Origin: Cheilinus undulatus
Lineage: Eukaryota; Chordata; Actinopteri; Labriformes; Labridae
Direction of reading: 5' to 3'
Assembly: GCF_018320785.1 (NCBI RefSeq)
Contig: NC_054869.1
Coordinates: 17,866,698 to 17,930,697 of the forward strand
Length of the DNA: 64,000 bases
Made by a program: the position numbers and the translations under genes. The notes below the pieces were generated by a model. That model saw only the letters and a list, made by a program, of their open reading frames with translations. It was not told the origin of the DNA and ran no database searches. Of this stretch, positions 34,066 to 46,665 are shown piece by piece. The first letter of the stretch is position 1, and each line of letters opens with the position of its first letter.

Positions 34066-34739
34066 CTTCATAGTGGTAGTATTTTGTATGCTATCCTTGT
34101 TGATGGCTTGTGTGTCACTCAGATTTGCTTCTTTTGTAAACATTTCTCTCAAGCAAAACTGCAAATCACAAAGACGTTGCATTTATTGTTTTCCATTATT
34201 ATCTTTAGATCATTTTGTAGCAGTTGTGTAAAGTGAGTATGTCGGGGTTTCGGTGGCTGGGGGTGTAGAGGGCTTAATGCAGTGCAGGGTGGCCTTATAC
34301 CAGAGTCTGCTTAGGGCTTGACTTTTGCCAGATGGGCCAGATATGACCCTTTTGGCACTCCACACAAAAGGGCCTTCAGTTTGAGGCGCGAGATGGCGCC
34401 AACGGTCAAGTTAACAGCAGCAACGTTAACCAACTATCGAGACAGCCGTATTAACTGCATAAAAATAATTGGTATATCGAAATACTCATTTTCAGACATT
34501 TGTGTTGATATTACTATTAACTTTCGCCGTGTTTCCAACCTATTTTTTTTATCTAAATTAAAGTACTTAAGTTGTAGTATAACGTCCGGCGACAGGGTTT
34601 TATGAGGCGCAGATAAACTTTACTAGCTGGCCTAACGCTACCTAATTAACCTAACATACAATCGGCAGATACAGGTCTTTGATACTAAGTTGTTAGTGAA
34701 GGAGTTTGAAATGTATTCTCTGGAAGTGAGAGCAACAGA

Positions 34740-35293
34740 GAGTAAAGGAACAACAGTTTTGGGGCTCAATGCCGGCTCGGTTCACCGGGGGGAGCTGTCC
34801 ACCACACCGAGCACCCCTGACAGACAAATGGGATTAAAACATCTTGTCTCATTAGGCAGCGACCGGGAGACGAGCTGCAGACTCCGAGTAGCTACTCACT
34901 AATCTTCCCGTTGGGACAGTAAGTCGTGTACATACTGTAGTAGCAGCTCTCACATGGCTGCAGGAGTCCGGAGGTGTGTGTAGAGACAGAGGAGAGGGTC
35001 CCGAAGAGACCGGGGGAACCGCTCGGGCTACGTTATTTCTCCCGGCTTCAGTCCCGTTACTTGACAGGCGCGCTTTATACTCCATGGTGTAAACCGGGGA
35101 GCGAAGCTGCCGAGGAGAAACCCCGACTTCAGCAGGGTCTTTTTTTTTTACACAAACAAAAAAAATGTTGTAGATAGAGGCTGCTGTTTGAGAAGACAAG
35201 GAACTGAAGACCCCGCGACACGTATCGATGCTATCCTCAGTGATTGATATTTTAAAGTAATTTATCCTTGAAAGAGGCTACGCAAGGTGTCAG
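34740..35293 (+). promoter_or_regulatory. CpG-rich candidate promoter and untranslated first exon of adgrv1
   Basis: A CpG-dense block unlike the AT-rich flanks, ending in a strong donor GTGTCAG|GTGAGT (exon end 35293). No long conserved frame is present, so it looks like a 5' UTR exon. The next adgrv1 exon begins at 58651 with GA then ATG. Distance, orientation and synteny support it as the adgrv1 start. A short upstream frame of 10 codons lies at 35228-35260. Confidence 0.5.
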
Positions 35294-38239
35294 GTGAGTT
35301 GGTAACCTTTATCTTTTGTATCATCACAAAGGTGTTTGTTTTCTGGTGTGAGCATGTCGCCAAACTTTGCTGTATCATTTCATTAGAAAGGCTTGAATGC
35401 AAGTTGATAACACATGGTTGTGTATGGTCCATAGGACAATGGTGTTACTTAGATTTCTGTTTCAGTAAGTGGGTGACTCCAGGCGCTTTTGCCTGTAGTA
35501 GATTAATAGTGCAGAGAATAAAGGGAACAAATGAGTATAGGGATACTCCTCATCAATTATGCCAGACAGCTCCAGCAGACATATTGTATAACACTATAAG
35601 AAAACGATTAAAAGTGGTTGGCCGCTGCTAATTTCTTTTTTGCATTGTGCCAAAATCTCCCTTGGAGCAGCTAATAAAATTGAAAAGCCTAAATATTGAT
35701 TCAGCGCAATCAGTAAATGAATGGCCGGGCAGCCCATTGAGGAGGGAGACAAACGCTTCCATGGTAACATCCAGGATCTCCAGTGTGATTACTGCGCTTT
35801 GTGTGGGTTTTCTCTCTCCCACTGAAATAAAACAACAATTCAGGGGGAACTGCCACACATGGTGAGCTGGAGACCCTCTTATAAAGGCTCCGTTGACTAA
35901 TCTATAGGCTTACTCCGGCCATAAGTAATCTTGGCACACTTTGAGTTGCGCACATGTGCTGTTACTGTTAGATCAGCGAGTGCCCGTAGCCTCATTGTGC
36001 TGCTGCTGCTGCTGCTGCTGCTTTGAGTATTTTAAGCAGATGTCCAGACTTCATAGCTAATGGAGTGGGGGTCTCAGCAGTCCTTGAATAATTGAATACG
36101 TCCACATTATCTCAAATTGATTTGACATGATGTCATCTTGGTGCGTCTCTCTGCAGATCTCTTTTGTTGCCTCCTCTGTTGTGCCTCAGCAGAGTTAAAT
36201 CCTTTCTCTCACTGGGGATGAAGAAAGGGAGCTGCTTCTGTATCCATTCAGCACTTACACCTGCTCTTCCTCAAGCCACAACTGTTTCCAAAATGTATTT
36301 TTACACAAATGGGAAATGAGGAATCAGTGGAAGAGTTGAAGGCTTTTCCTTTGTTTGCAAAGAGGCAGCAGCTGCTGCCAAGAAATGTTCACAGTTTTGC
36401 TTCCTCAAATACACAGAATCTGTTTCCATCAAAAACACAGGTCACAGTCTGTTTTTGCAGATCTGGGATCTTCTAAGACCCACACTTGCTCAGAGCTCAG
36501 GTCCTTTGTTTGTCAGTGTTTATGTCACTGCCTGGCAGGGGTCAGCCCCCAGTCGGCTGTGTGAGGCTCTGAATGTGATTCACTGGGCGGAAACTGTTTT
36601 ACTGCATGCCTCTCTCCTTCTGTCTCACCCCTCTAATGGCTGCACGCCACAAAAGGGGGACAGTACCATAAACGGAGCCCGTTCATTGATGAAAGGTACT
36701 GGAGTGTTGCACATTGCAGACGAGGTGAGATTGATGCTTGCTGAGCAGGATTGTGTTCCCAGTGTGTGGGGAATAGTTGATGAATGGACCACTCTACATA
36801 CACTGCACCGCCCTGCAACAGGCGGTGCATGCCTCAGCTGATCTGTGCACCATGGATCACTGCTGGGGGCAAGAGGTTTAAAGATGTCTTTATCTGCTCA
36901 GTGAAAAAACATTCATAAAGTTAAATCAAAGCTTTTTATGTGTGTTTTTAACACGGGTTATAAAGCTGTTTCTGGTCATTTTCCTGCATCTCTCACCACA
37001 TCCTATTAATAATTCATCCTTAATGATAGCAATAATCATTGATACAGCCATTAAGTCCAGAAACAAACAAGATAAGATTTCCCTCCAGTGATTATTCTGT
37101 TTTTATGTTTTCATGATGTGGCAAGTGAAAAGCTGCAGCCCTACTCGCGATATACCTTGTATTAGTTCTGGTCTGGTTTTCATTTCCACACTTTAGGAGG
37201 GTAAAATGTTGCACCTACTTTCCCACCTCTCCCTCAAGTTACAATGTCCCTTAGAAGTACCATGCAGTACAACAATTCATAATCCTTTAGCACAAGACAG
37301 ATGTATGGCTTAAACCTGCCTCTATCTCCGTGCCAGAAACTGACTAGGGTCACTTATTTCAATGTCTAGGTGTTAACATTTTTTGGAACCAAAAGCCAAA
37401 TTCCCAAGTAATTTTTTGGATCATTGGATTCTTTGACATACTTCTGTGCATGGACGACCAATGGGGAAGGTTTTTGCATTCTTTAATTTAGATTGCAGTT
37501 TTTTTAAGGTGGAAAAGAATGGAAGGAAGACAAATACATTTATTTTTTGTTCTGTTTACTGTGGTTAAATCAAAAATCATTACTGGCTGAAATATTTCAA
37601 ACAGGCCATAAGACTCAGATTCTAGTCATTTTATTAGTCATTTCAAAATCGCGTTTGCTTTAGTTCTGAATTTATTATGAAAATATAATTTTGAGGCTGG
37701 ATTTCTATATTGGGTACCTGATCCACTTCATTTAAGGGGGGTGTGGGACTTTTCACTTGCGTTGAACTGATAGTTTGACAATGTGGGCTTAAAGGAGGCA
37801 TGGCCGAGCTGATGGTGGGCAGTGAGGGTCAATAAAAAGATACAATACAATCACTGAAAAACTAAAAAGCGGTGAACAAGTTCGCTTAGGTTTTATACTT
37901 TTCTGTACTTTGTACCTTTTCTTCAAACAACACTGCAAGAATCTGGAGACTAAAGCAACTAAATGTAATGAAAACTGGCGTTCTTTCCCGTTCTTCCTTG
38001 GTGTACATCCGAAGTTGCTCAACCGGGTGAGGTTTCCATTGTCATTTTTTGCACTTTCAAATGCACCATGGAATTGAATGAATACAGGTATAGACTGCAT
38101 TCAGGTCAGTCTTACTACCTACGCCCTTTTACTGTGAAGCCATGCTGTTGTAACATGAATGTGAACACAGAATGTGGCTTGGTATTATCTTGCAGAAATA
38201 AGCAGGGATACTATAACAGACATCATCTTAATTGAAACT
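35294..38239 (+). other. adgrv1 intron 1, proximal part
   Basis: No exon or transposon ends recognised. Contains a short TGC/CTG repeat at about 35998-36022. Confidence 0.5.
35998..36022. repeat. TGC trinucleotide repeat (about 8 units)
   Basis: Uninterrupted TGC units in adgrv1 intron 1. Non-coding. Confidence 0.85.
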
Positions 38240-38241
38240 TA

Positions 38242-38833
38242 CACTCACCATCCACTTTTTTAGGTACACCTGTTCAATTGCTTGTTAATACAAATAGCAT
38301 GCAGACATGGTCAAGACAACTTGCTGAAGTTCAAACCAAGCATTAGAATAGGGGAAGAAAAGGGATTTAAGTGACTCTGAACGGGGCATGGTTGTTGGTG
38401 CCAAACAGGCTGATCTCAGTATTTCAGAAACTGCTGATCTACTGGGATTTTCTCACACAACCATCACAAGGGTTTACAGAAAATGGTCTGAAAAAGGGAA
38501 ACATATCCAGATTCCTGAATCCGGTATCCCGAGTGGCAGTTGTGTGGACGAAAATGCCTTGTTGATATCAGAGGTTAGAGGAGAATCGGCAGACTGGTTC
38601 AAGATGATAGAAAGGCAACATTAACTCAAGTAACCACTGTAACGGTGGGTGGGGGATTCACATCATGGATGTGCAGCTGACAAATCTGCAGCTTTCACCA
38701 CTATCATGTCAGTATGGACCAAATCTCAACACCTCATTGAAACTATGCCACAAATAATTAAGGCAGTTCTGAAGGCAAAAGGAAGTCCAACCTAGAATTG
38801 GCAAGGTGTACCTAATAAAGTGGCTGGTGAGTG
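38242..38833 (+). mobile_element. Internally deleted Tc1-like element (592 bp) with both ends
   Basis: Flanked by TA at 38240-38241 and 38834-38835. The ends CACTCACCATCCACTTTTTT and (reverse) CACTCACCAGCCACTTTATT are inverted and continue as AGGTACACC. The only coding trace is the transposase helix-turn-helix (38388-38624: SISETADLLGFSHTTITRVY). The catalytic DDE part is gone. Confidence 0.85.
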
Positions 38834-38835
38834 TA

Positions 38836-41800
38836 TTTTGCTCTCACACCTGTAAGAACAGTCTGAATGGTGCCTTCACAGATGTGCAGGTTACCCACAT
38901 GGGCACCAATACGCCCTCACCACATCACAGATACTTTATTTTGACTTTTTTGCTGATAACAATCTGAACTGTCCTTGTCCTCTTTAGCCTGGAGGACTTG
39001 TCGGCCATTACTGCCAAAGAAAATTAGAATTGTGGACACGCCAGACCACAACACACCTCTCCACTTTAGGTCAGCCCAGTTCAGCTTGTCATGAGCTTGT
39101 CCAGAGAATTCAGCAGAGCTTCTGGATGTTGTTGATACAAGGTGGTACGATTTTAACTTATATTTGAAGATGCAGTCATGTAATGTGTTAACTGACTATT
39201 TAGTCCCTGACATCACTTTATAAAATCCGTCACAGAATGAAGCCTGTTTTTTAAGCGGTGCCATCCTATGAGATTGAAGGTCATTGACATTCAGTGCTGA
39301 GTTTCTCTGAATCATTTTATGATATTATTGACTGTTGATGGTGAAATGTATGAATTCCTTACAAATGCGCATTGAGGAACTTTGTTTATAAACTGTTGGA
39401 CTGTTTTACATTTTATAGAAAATCTAAACTTTTTGGAATTGAAGTTTGTATATCATCAAGTGAACTTGATTTTTACCAGCATTTTGCATGTGGAGGGTTC
39501 CTAACTGCTTGCTCTGGGAGACAAATAGGGATATTACCACAAAGTTTGCACAGGCACATATAGTCTTGAGTTTTGGAAGTTATTTGCTTAAATTTTTCTA
39601 TACATGCTCTACATGGTTGAGTCAAGACTTTGAGGTTTCTGAAAAACTCAGGTTTTGATGCATCTCAATTTACTGCTTCTCAGTTACATCATATTTTTTG
39701 ACCAATGTTGGAAAAGGCACTGCTGTGGTCAGACACTATAATTAAGGCTCAAACTCTATTAGGAGACATGAAAAGACAGGGAGGAAGCTGTTGAGTTCAA
39801 AAGTTTTTGCAGTTGCAGAACTAAACCTAGAATGATTTAGATCAAGAAGGATTGTTTTAAATATAACCCTTTTGCTTATAATTATGAATGCTTCGTTGCA
39901 ACGAATTAAATGGGAACAAAGCTGGCTTATATATTTGCCTGCATCACACCTGATCCAACAAATGTGACAGAGTTGTTGTAGATTCACTAAATGGACAAGT
40001 TTAAGTTGTAAAAAAATCTTACATAATGCTTTGTGGCTTTGTCTTCAATAGAAATTTGAGCGTTAATGCTTATGCACATGAGAAGTATCACGTTGTAGCC
40101 GTTGTTGTCTTTGTAGCAGAGCGACACGGCTTTCAGTGATGGCCAGCAATCCTGAGGTCTCATAAGCAGGCCGACCAACCATATATCGTTCCTTGTGGAA
40201 GGATGCTAGCTCGGTCACGATGGCAAAGCTTCAGCCATGACCTCGCACTCAACTCTCATAAACACATTCTCTTACACACTGTTTTATCTTTTTTGTAGTT
40301 GAGACGAAGAACCCTCCTTCATCTGTGCTGCAGCTCCATTCAAGTATCAGACATGAACTTGAACCTCTTGTGATGTTAATGGCTTTAAACATGTCATCCT
40401 CAGGTCCATATCTGACCCATTGTGCTGAGTATGGAGCACGACCAGCTCCTAAAACGATTCTTACTATAATCAAAGAAACAAGCACACATATATTTCAACT
40501 AATCATTGACAGCCAACATTTAATGAAATTTAAAATATCTGTAAAATACAGCGACGAGCCAGCTGTGAAAATCAGGGCTGATCTTAGGGTTCAAAATAAC
40601 AGTTCAGCTGATTGTTGATGGAAATCTTTTGTCATCACTTTTTTTGGTGTAAGCAGACTAACTCTTTTTGCCAGTATCCCTAATCTTAAAGAATATCCAT
40701 CCCAAAGTGAATCAAATTCAATCCTGCAGGCTGGATCTTGGTAGTGCCACTGTAATGTTTGCCTAAATTATGCTTTTGCAATGATAATACTAATAAATTG
40801 AAAGTGTCATGCAAAAATCCAATGACTGTAACAGAAACGTCATCAAACATTGTGTGGTATCCATGCAGTGGGTCTAGCCCATGAGCCCAATGTCAATAAT
40901 GATGGCAAAAGAGGACAGCAATGACCATTCCATTAACCTCTCACCTGCTTTGATGGAAGTTTAGGCACCAAATTTTGCCTTGCACAATTCTGCAAGCACT
41001 AAGTATCATTTTTTACCATTATTTTGATCAGCTCCTTAGAAAGTGGGTAGATCTGACATTTTCATGAGTGCATAGTTAATATTGTTCTATGTGTAAACCT
41101 TCCCAGTATCATCCCAGGAAAGACTTCTGTTTGTCCGAAGTACATTTTGCATCTTTTCCGGGAAGGTATCCTTAGCCTTATCCCTTGGTGAAAAGCTCTT
41201 TTCAGGCTGGGCGTGTGAGAGACACAGCTTGGCTGTGACATGGCTTGAATTTTAATTCAGCTTACATGTTGTCAAGTTGGAGCTTTTAGACTGCATGTCT
41301 GTCTCACAAGCTTGATAGGCACGATTCAGGCTCTGAGAATCTAGAGAATAGAGGGCTTGCCTATTTTTTTCCACAAGCGGTGGCTCTTGCCATTAAAAAG
41401 ACAGGAAATGATAGAGAAACATAGTTACCTTGTATAAGAAGATGTATATGTGTTTCTTGATGACCCTGGTGAAGGCGGCAAGCCAAAATGTATCGGTCTA
41501 ATTAAATTCTCTAAATTTCAAGTGCTGAAGCTTTCTGTTTCCACATCTGTAGAATATGTCACCAGCATGGTACATACAGTACACCTCTGTTTTGAGATTT
41601 TCAATGTAAAAGTCCAGTTTAGACTTTCCTTGTAGAAAATCCCCTCCTTTGGACAGAATGCTTTTATTCAGAGTTTTTCCCAGCTCTGTTCAGCTACGCA
41701 ATCAGTGGAGATTTATTAAGATTAACTCATGAAGAAAGACAGGGTTGTGACAGCAGGGAGATGCAGCCAGCAAGCAGCACACACAAGCCTGGTATGAAGG

Positions 41801-41865
41801 CCATGACGGTGCGTGTTGGAGCAGACACTCTCATCAGGAAAACCCACAGCCAGCCTGAATTGAAC
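38836..41865 (+). other. adgrv1 intron 1, no gene seen
   Basis: AT-rich sequence between the small Tc1 element and the first copy of the AACCTTGCAAAGCAG repeat family. No exon, RNA gene or element ends recognised. Confidence 0.45.
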
Positions 41866-42600
41866 TAACCTTGCAAAGCAGGTGGATTTGCCAAATTTGT
41901 GCTGCAGGGAACACAGTTGGGATCAATCAGCGTCATTAAGGAGAACAAGGCGGTAGCTATGGAAGGAGTTTAATTATTCTAGCCAGGTATATTGGCTGCC
42001 TCCAGTGTGGTGATTAGCTTGGATGCAGCTACAACATAGCAGCAGGTTTATCAGAACTGGACCACATTTCTGTATGAAACCAGGAGAAAAGACCCACACT
42101 GAAAGCTTTTCATAATGACAAAGATGTTTTGATCTTCTCATGCTTTGGCATGAGTTTGCGATCATTACAGGTGGGGTCTGCCAGTGTATCCAATGGCTGC
42201 TGCTGCAGCGATAGCTATTAGCTCAAATGCAGCTATAAGAAAGTGGCAGTTTCATTAGAACTGGACCACATTTTCTTTAGGAACAAGTACTAAGAGTCAC
42301 GCAGAAAGCTTGTCTTGGCAGAGAAGATGTTTTTGTGTGTCTCCCGACTGGTATAACTTTATTCACAGAGCAGCTCCACCATTCACAACTACTGCAGCGG
42401 TAGCTTCTCAGCTCAGGAGAAGCGCATACATACAACCTCATTTTGTCGTGTTGCTCTGATTGGCCCATCATGAATGTAACAGACAGAATGGTTCTCTAGT
42501 CACCTCCCAAGAATTTTTTTGAAAAGCCCTAGTCTCCCCAAATGCTTTCTGTGGGAGCTTTCCCAGATGAATGTCAAATTTATCCATGCAGTAGATATGA
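41866..42600. repeat. Dispersed repeat, copy 1 (single arm)
   Basis: Begins TAACCTTGCAAAGCAGGTGG and shares long stretches with the palindrome at 51041-52148 and the copy at 56863, including GCTCTGATTGGCCCATCATG and TTCCCAGATGAATG-like inner sequence. It carries an internal duplication: the unit around GATGCAGCTACAACATAGCA (about 42018-42150) recurs at about 42225-42340. No coding sequence recognised. Right boundary approximate. Confidence 0.6.
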
Positions 42601-42633
42601 AACAGTCTATCTGGTGTGTCAGGTTAGAGTTGA

Positions 42634-44072
42634 CAGTGATACTCAACCCACGGCTCGCGATCCACATGTGGCTCTTTAATGACTCATGGCGGCTCTTTGA
42701 AGTCCTACTGCCTCTTAAAAATATATAATATTTAAATTAAAAAGGGGGACAAAGTCAGCAGAAATTATTTGCTGCAAGTCATGTCCATCCATTACGTTTC
42801 CCACCCTCAGCTGCATCAACCAACCAATCACAATTCATTGCCCAAATGCCCGGGGCAACTTCAAAAAGCCGACAGGCTAAGAAAACTTGTAAGGACTTGC
42901 CCGATCGGGCAAGCATGACTCTGAGCTTTCTGTTCATTAATGTTATCATTTTCCTCTCTCATTTCTGTTACTACTTACTATGGTAGGTCACATCAATAAA
43001 TATGTAACCCACATAAAGAAGAAAGGCTTTAACTTCCAAATATAAGCGTTTATTATTTTGAATGCGTATTTTAGTACCGTTGGGGGCACTCGACGGAGGA
43101 GCGTGTGTAAGAGAAGAGAGTAGAGAAAGTCCGCCGGTGCTGCATCTCTTCAGTTTGCTCATTCATTGAGGTGTGCTGTCGTGTTTAATCTCAAGCTTCC
43201 CATTTCCTCAGTTTAACTTTTTCTCCAGCCACTTCCTGCCAATGCTCTCTCACACCCAGATCTTCTGACAATTATGCCAATGTACGTCATCAATGAGCAT
43301 AACACACAGAGATCACACGTAGGGATAACGTCATATTTAGTGAAAGTTGTCCAAATGTGGGTGTTCTGTTTGATCTTTAATGCACCAATGATCATAGATA
43401 TTGTCAAAAGTGCAGAAATATAAAAACCAAAGCTCCAAAATGAGGCAGGGTGAAACGATGTATCTGGAGAGCTGCAGGTGTGAGGCAGGGCTGGTTTAAT
43501 GCTGCATTCAATTGTACTCGGAACTTGGAAAGATCCAGGCCAGAAATTCCGACTTCCAGTGTGAGATATAAATACCCAAATAGCCAACCATAATTCATCA
43601 TTTTCTTTGAAAAGTATCTCAGAGGTAAAACTCAGCACATTCTAATATCTTAAAAAAATCTTTATGCCAGGTGGACTTTCATAAGGCTGGTGTTGGGCCA
43701 AAAACTGGTATCTCCAAAATGACTACTTTTCAGGGAATGAAAAATGTACAATTTATAAAAATGATATAAATATGATTAATAAAACCAAATTAAAATCATG
43801 AAAATTGAGATACAAGGTTTTAGCCTAATGTCAGTGATAAATAAAATAAATACATGCTCATTATCAGTGACGTATTGGTTCTCCTGACTCTATACAGACA
43901 TTTGTATCCCAGTTAACCTCATAATTATCCACCAATTCACAGTTTTATTTCATTTCAGCTACAAATCATCTGATCTATTATCTACCTGACATTCCCGGTT
44001 TGTATTGTGGCTCTCGCTAAAGTATTTTTTAGACAATGTGGCTCTTTGGGAGACTAAGGTTGAGTACCATTG
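42634..44072. mobile_element. 1.4 kb hAT-like element without recognisable transposase
   Basis: The left end CAGTGATACTCAACCCACGG and the right end (reverse) CAATGGTACTCAACCTTAGT are inverted. Sub-terminal GTGGCTCTTTAATGA and GTGGCTCTTTGGG motifs repeat the pattern. A target duplication is not clear. A 141-codon - strand frame inside (43213-43638) resembles no protein I know. Confidence 0.65.
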
Positions 44073-44493
44073 CTACACAACATGTAAGATGTACTACTGA
44101 CATCTGTTCATGTCCCATTATTTGCAGATGTGTTGATGTTTGTGAACAGGGCCGGTATCATTGATGCCAGTGTTGAACTGATGCATTGGTGCATCCCTAG
44201 TGAAATATTCACCACAGTCTGCGGTAACCGGATTTGAAGCTTAAGAAGCTAAAAAGGTTATTTTAACTCTTGAACTGAATGGAAAATCTTTACAGGAAGC
44301 CAACAGAGCAACATCTTCTCCTCAGATGTCAAAATAAAGTAAAAAGTAAGAACATTCAGGGAGGCTGTTTCCTCTGACCTCTGCTTCACATTAGCTTGGC
44401 TAGACTCTGACTCAACAAATTAGATTAAGCCACTAAGTCTGTTCAAAGAGAGAATTTCTCTTTTCTTCCTCTTTGTCTAATCATTGATCATTA

Positions 44494-46116
44494 CAGTTGC
44501 AAGAAAAATATGTGAACCCTTTGGGATTTCTTGGATTTGTGCATAAATTGGTCATAAAATGTGTTCTGATCTTCATCTAAGTCACAACAACAGACAAACA
44601 CAGTCTGCTTAAACTAATGCCGCACAAAAAATGATATGTTTTCATGTTTTTATTGAACAAAACATGTAAACATTCACAGTGCAGGGTGGATAAAGTATGT
44701 GAACCCCTAGGCCAGTGACTTCTCCAAGAGCTAATTGGAACCAGGAGTCAGCCAACCTGGAGTCCAATCAATGTGATGAGATTGGATGTGTTAGTTAAAG
44801 CTGCACTGTCCTATTAAAAAATACACACCAGTTTTGAATTTGCTGTTCTCAAGAAGTATTGCCTGATGTGAACCATGCCTGGCACAGAAGAGCTCTCAGA
44901 AGACCTACGATCAAGAAATGTTGACTTGCATGAAGCTGAAAAGGGTTGCAAAATTATCTCTAAAAGCCTTGATGTTCATGTGTTCACAGTAAGACAGATG
45001 GAGAAAATGGAGAAAATTCAGCACTGTTGCTACTCTCCCTAGGCGTGGTCATCCTGTAAAGATGACTGCAAGAGCACAGCGCAGAATGATCAGTGAGGTG
45101 AAGAAGAATCCTAGAGTGTCAGCTAAAGACTTACAGAAATCTCTGGCCAATGCTAACATTTGTGTTGACAAATCTACAATAAGTAAAACATTAAACAAGA
45201 ATGGAGTTCATGGGAGGACACCACAGTGGAAGCCACTGCTGTCCAAAAAAAACACATTGCTGCATGTTTGAAGTTTGCAAAAGAGCACCTGGATGTTCCA
45301 CAGCACTACTGGCAAAAAATTCTGTGGACAGATGAAACCAAAACTGAGTTGTTTGGAAGGAACGCACATTAGCTATGTGTGGAGAAAAAAAGGCACAGCA
45401 CACCAACATCAAAACCTCATCCCAACTTTGAAATATGGTGGAGGGGCCATCATGGTTTGGGGTTGCTTTGCTGCCTCAGGGCCTGGACAGATTGCTGTCA
45501 TTGACGGAAAAATGAATTCCCAAGTTTATCAAGACATTTTGCAGGAAAACTTAAGACCATCTGTCCGCCAACTGAAGCTCAACAGAGGATGAATGATGCA
45601 ACAGGACAACGACCCAAAGCATTGAAGTAAATCAACAACAGAATGGCTTCAACAAAAGAAAATACACCTTCTGGAGTGGCCCAGTCTGAGTCCTGACCTC
45701 AACCTGATTGAGATGCTGTGGCATGACCTCAAGAGAGCGATTCACACCAGACATCCCAAGAATATTGCTGAACTGAAACAGTTTTGTTAAGAGGAATGGT
45801 CCAATATTCCTCCTGACCGTTGTGCAGGTCTGATCTGCATCTACAGGAAACGTTTGGTTGAGGTTATTGCTGCCAAAGGAGGGTCAACCAGTCATTAGCC
45901 TAGGGGTTCACATACTTTTTCCACCCTGCACTGTGAATGTTAACATGTTTTGTTCAATAAACACATGAAAACATCTTTTTTTTGTGCTGTATTAGTTTAA
46001 GCAGACTGTGTGTGTCTGTTATTGTGACTTAGATGAAGATCGGAACACATTTTATGACCAATTTATGCAGAAATCCAAGAAATCCCAAAGGGTTCACATA
46101 CTTTTTTTTGCAATTG
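44494..46116 (+). mobile_element. Full-length Tc1-like transposon, inactivated
   Basis: 1623 bp, flanked by TA (44492-44493, 46117-46118). Terminal inverted repeats are about 215 bp and of the IR/DR type: each holds an outer TATGTGAACCCTTTGGGA and an inner TATGTGAACCCCTAGG motif. The transposase is recognisable from about 44870 to 45895: helix-turn-helix (SAKDLQKSLANANICVDKST), GGGAIMVWGCFAASGPGQ, an MQQDNDPKH-type box and [19 protein letters not shown]. It is broken by stops (for example near 45268 and 45589) and frame changes. Confidence 0.92.
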
Positions 46117-46118
46117 TA

Positions 46119-46628
46119 TTATCTTGATCATAATAAACCTGTTCCACAGCCTTATTTGATAGATGAACACCATCTATGGTTTTTCTTTGCCTCTTTTAGT
46201 CTTTGAAATGTTGGATGGGCCCCATCATGGGTCCCTTTGTCCGGTCATAAATCTCTTTCTGTTGTACCCCTTGCCGGGATGTTCTGAGGGAGCCACGTGG
46301 AACTCATCCCAGGGTGGCCCCTGTTTCCTGTGTTACTTTAGACAGGTCAGGTTGAGCAGGTCACACTTTTTGATCAGCTGGGACCTCATGGCCATCCATC
46401 CTTATGTGCATTCTTTGTTAGCAACCCTGCTGCCTTTAGCAAGGGTCTTTGTGTGTCTGTAGGACAGACTGAGGAGAAAAGAGAGGGCTGGGGTTCCCAC
46501 TTCAACCATAGAACTGTTGATGAAGGTCATCCACTACAAGCTCAATCTTCCAAAACCTTTCCTCCATTACTCTTCAGTATTATTTATCCACCATCCTCCC
46601 ACGATGACACATTCTATATTAATTAATC

Positions 46629-46665
<37 letters not shown>

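Noticed and set aside
43213-43638. 141-codon - strand frame
   Set aside because: Lies inside a hAT-like element, has no recognisable domain, and length alone is not convincing.
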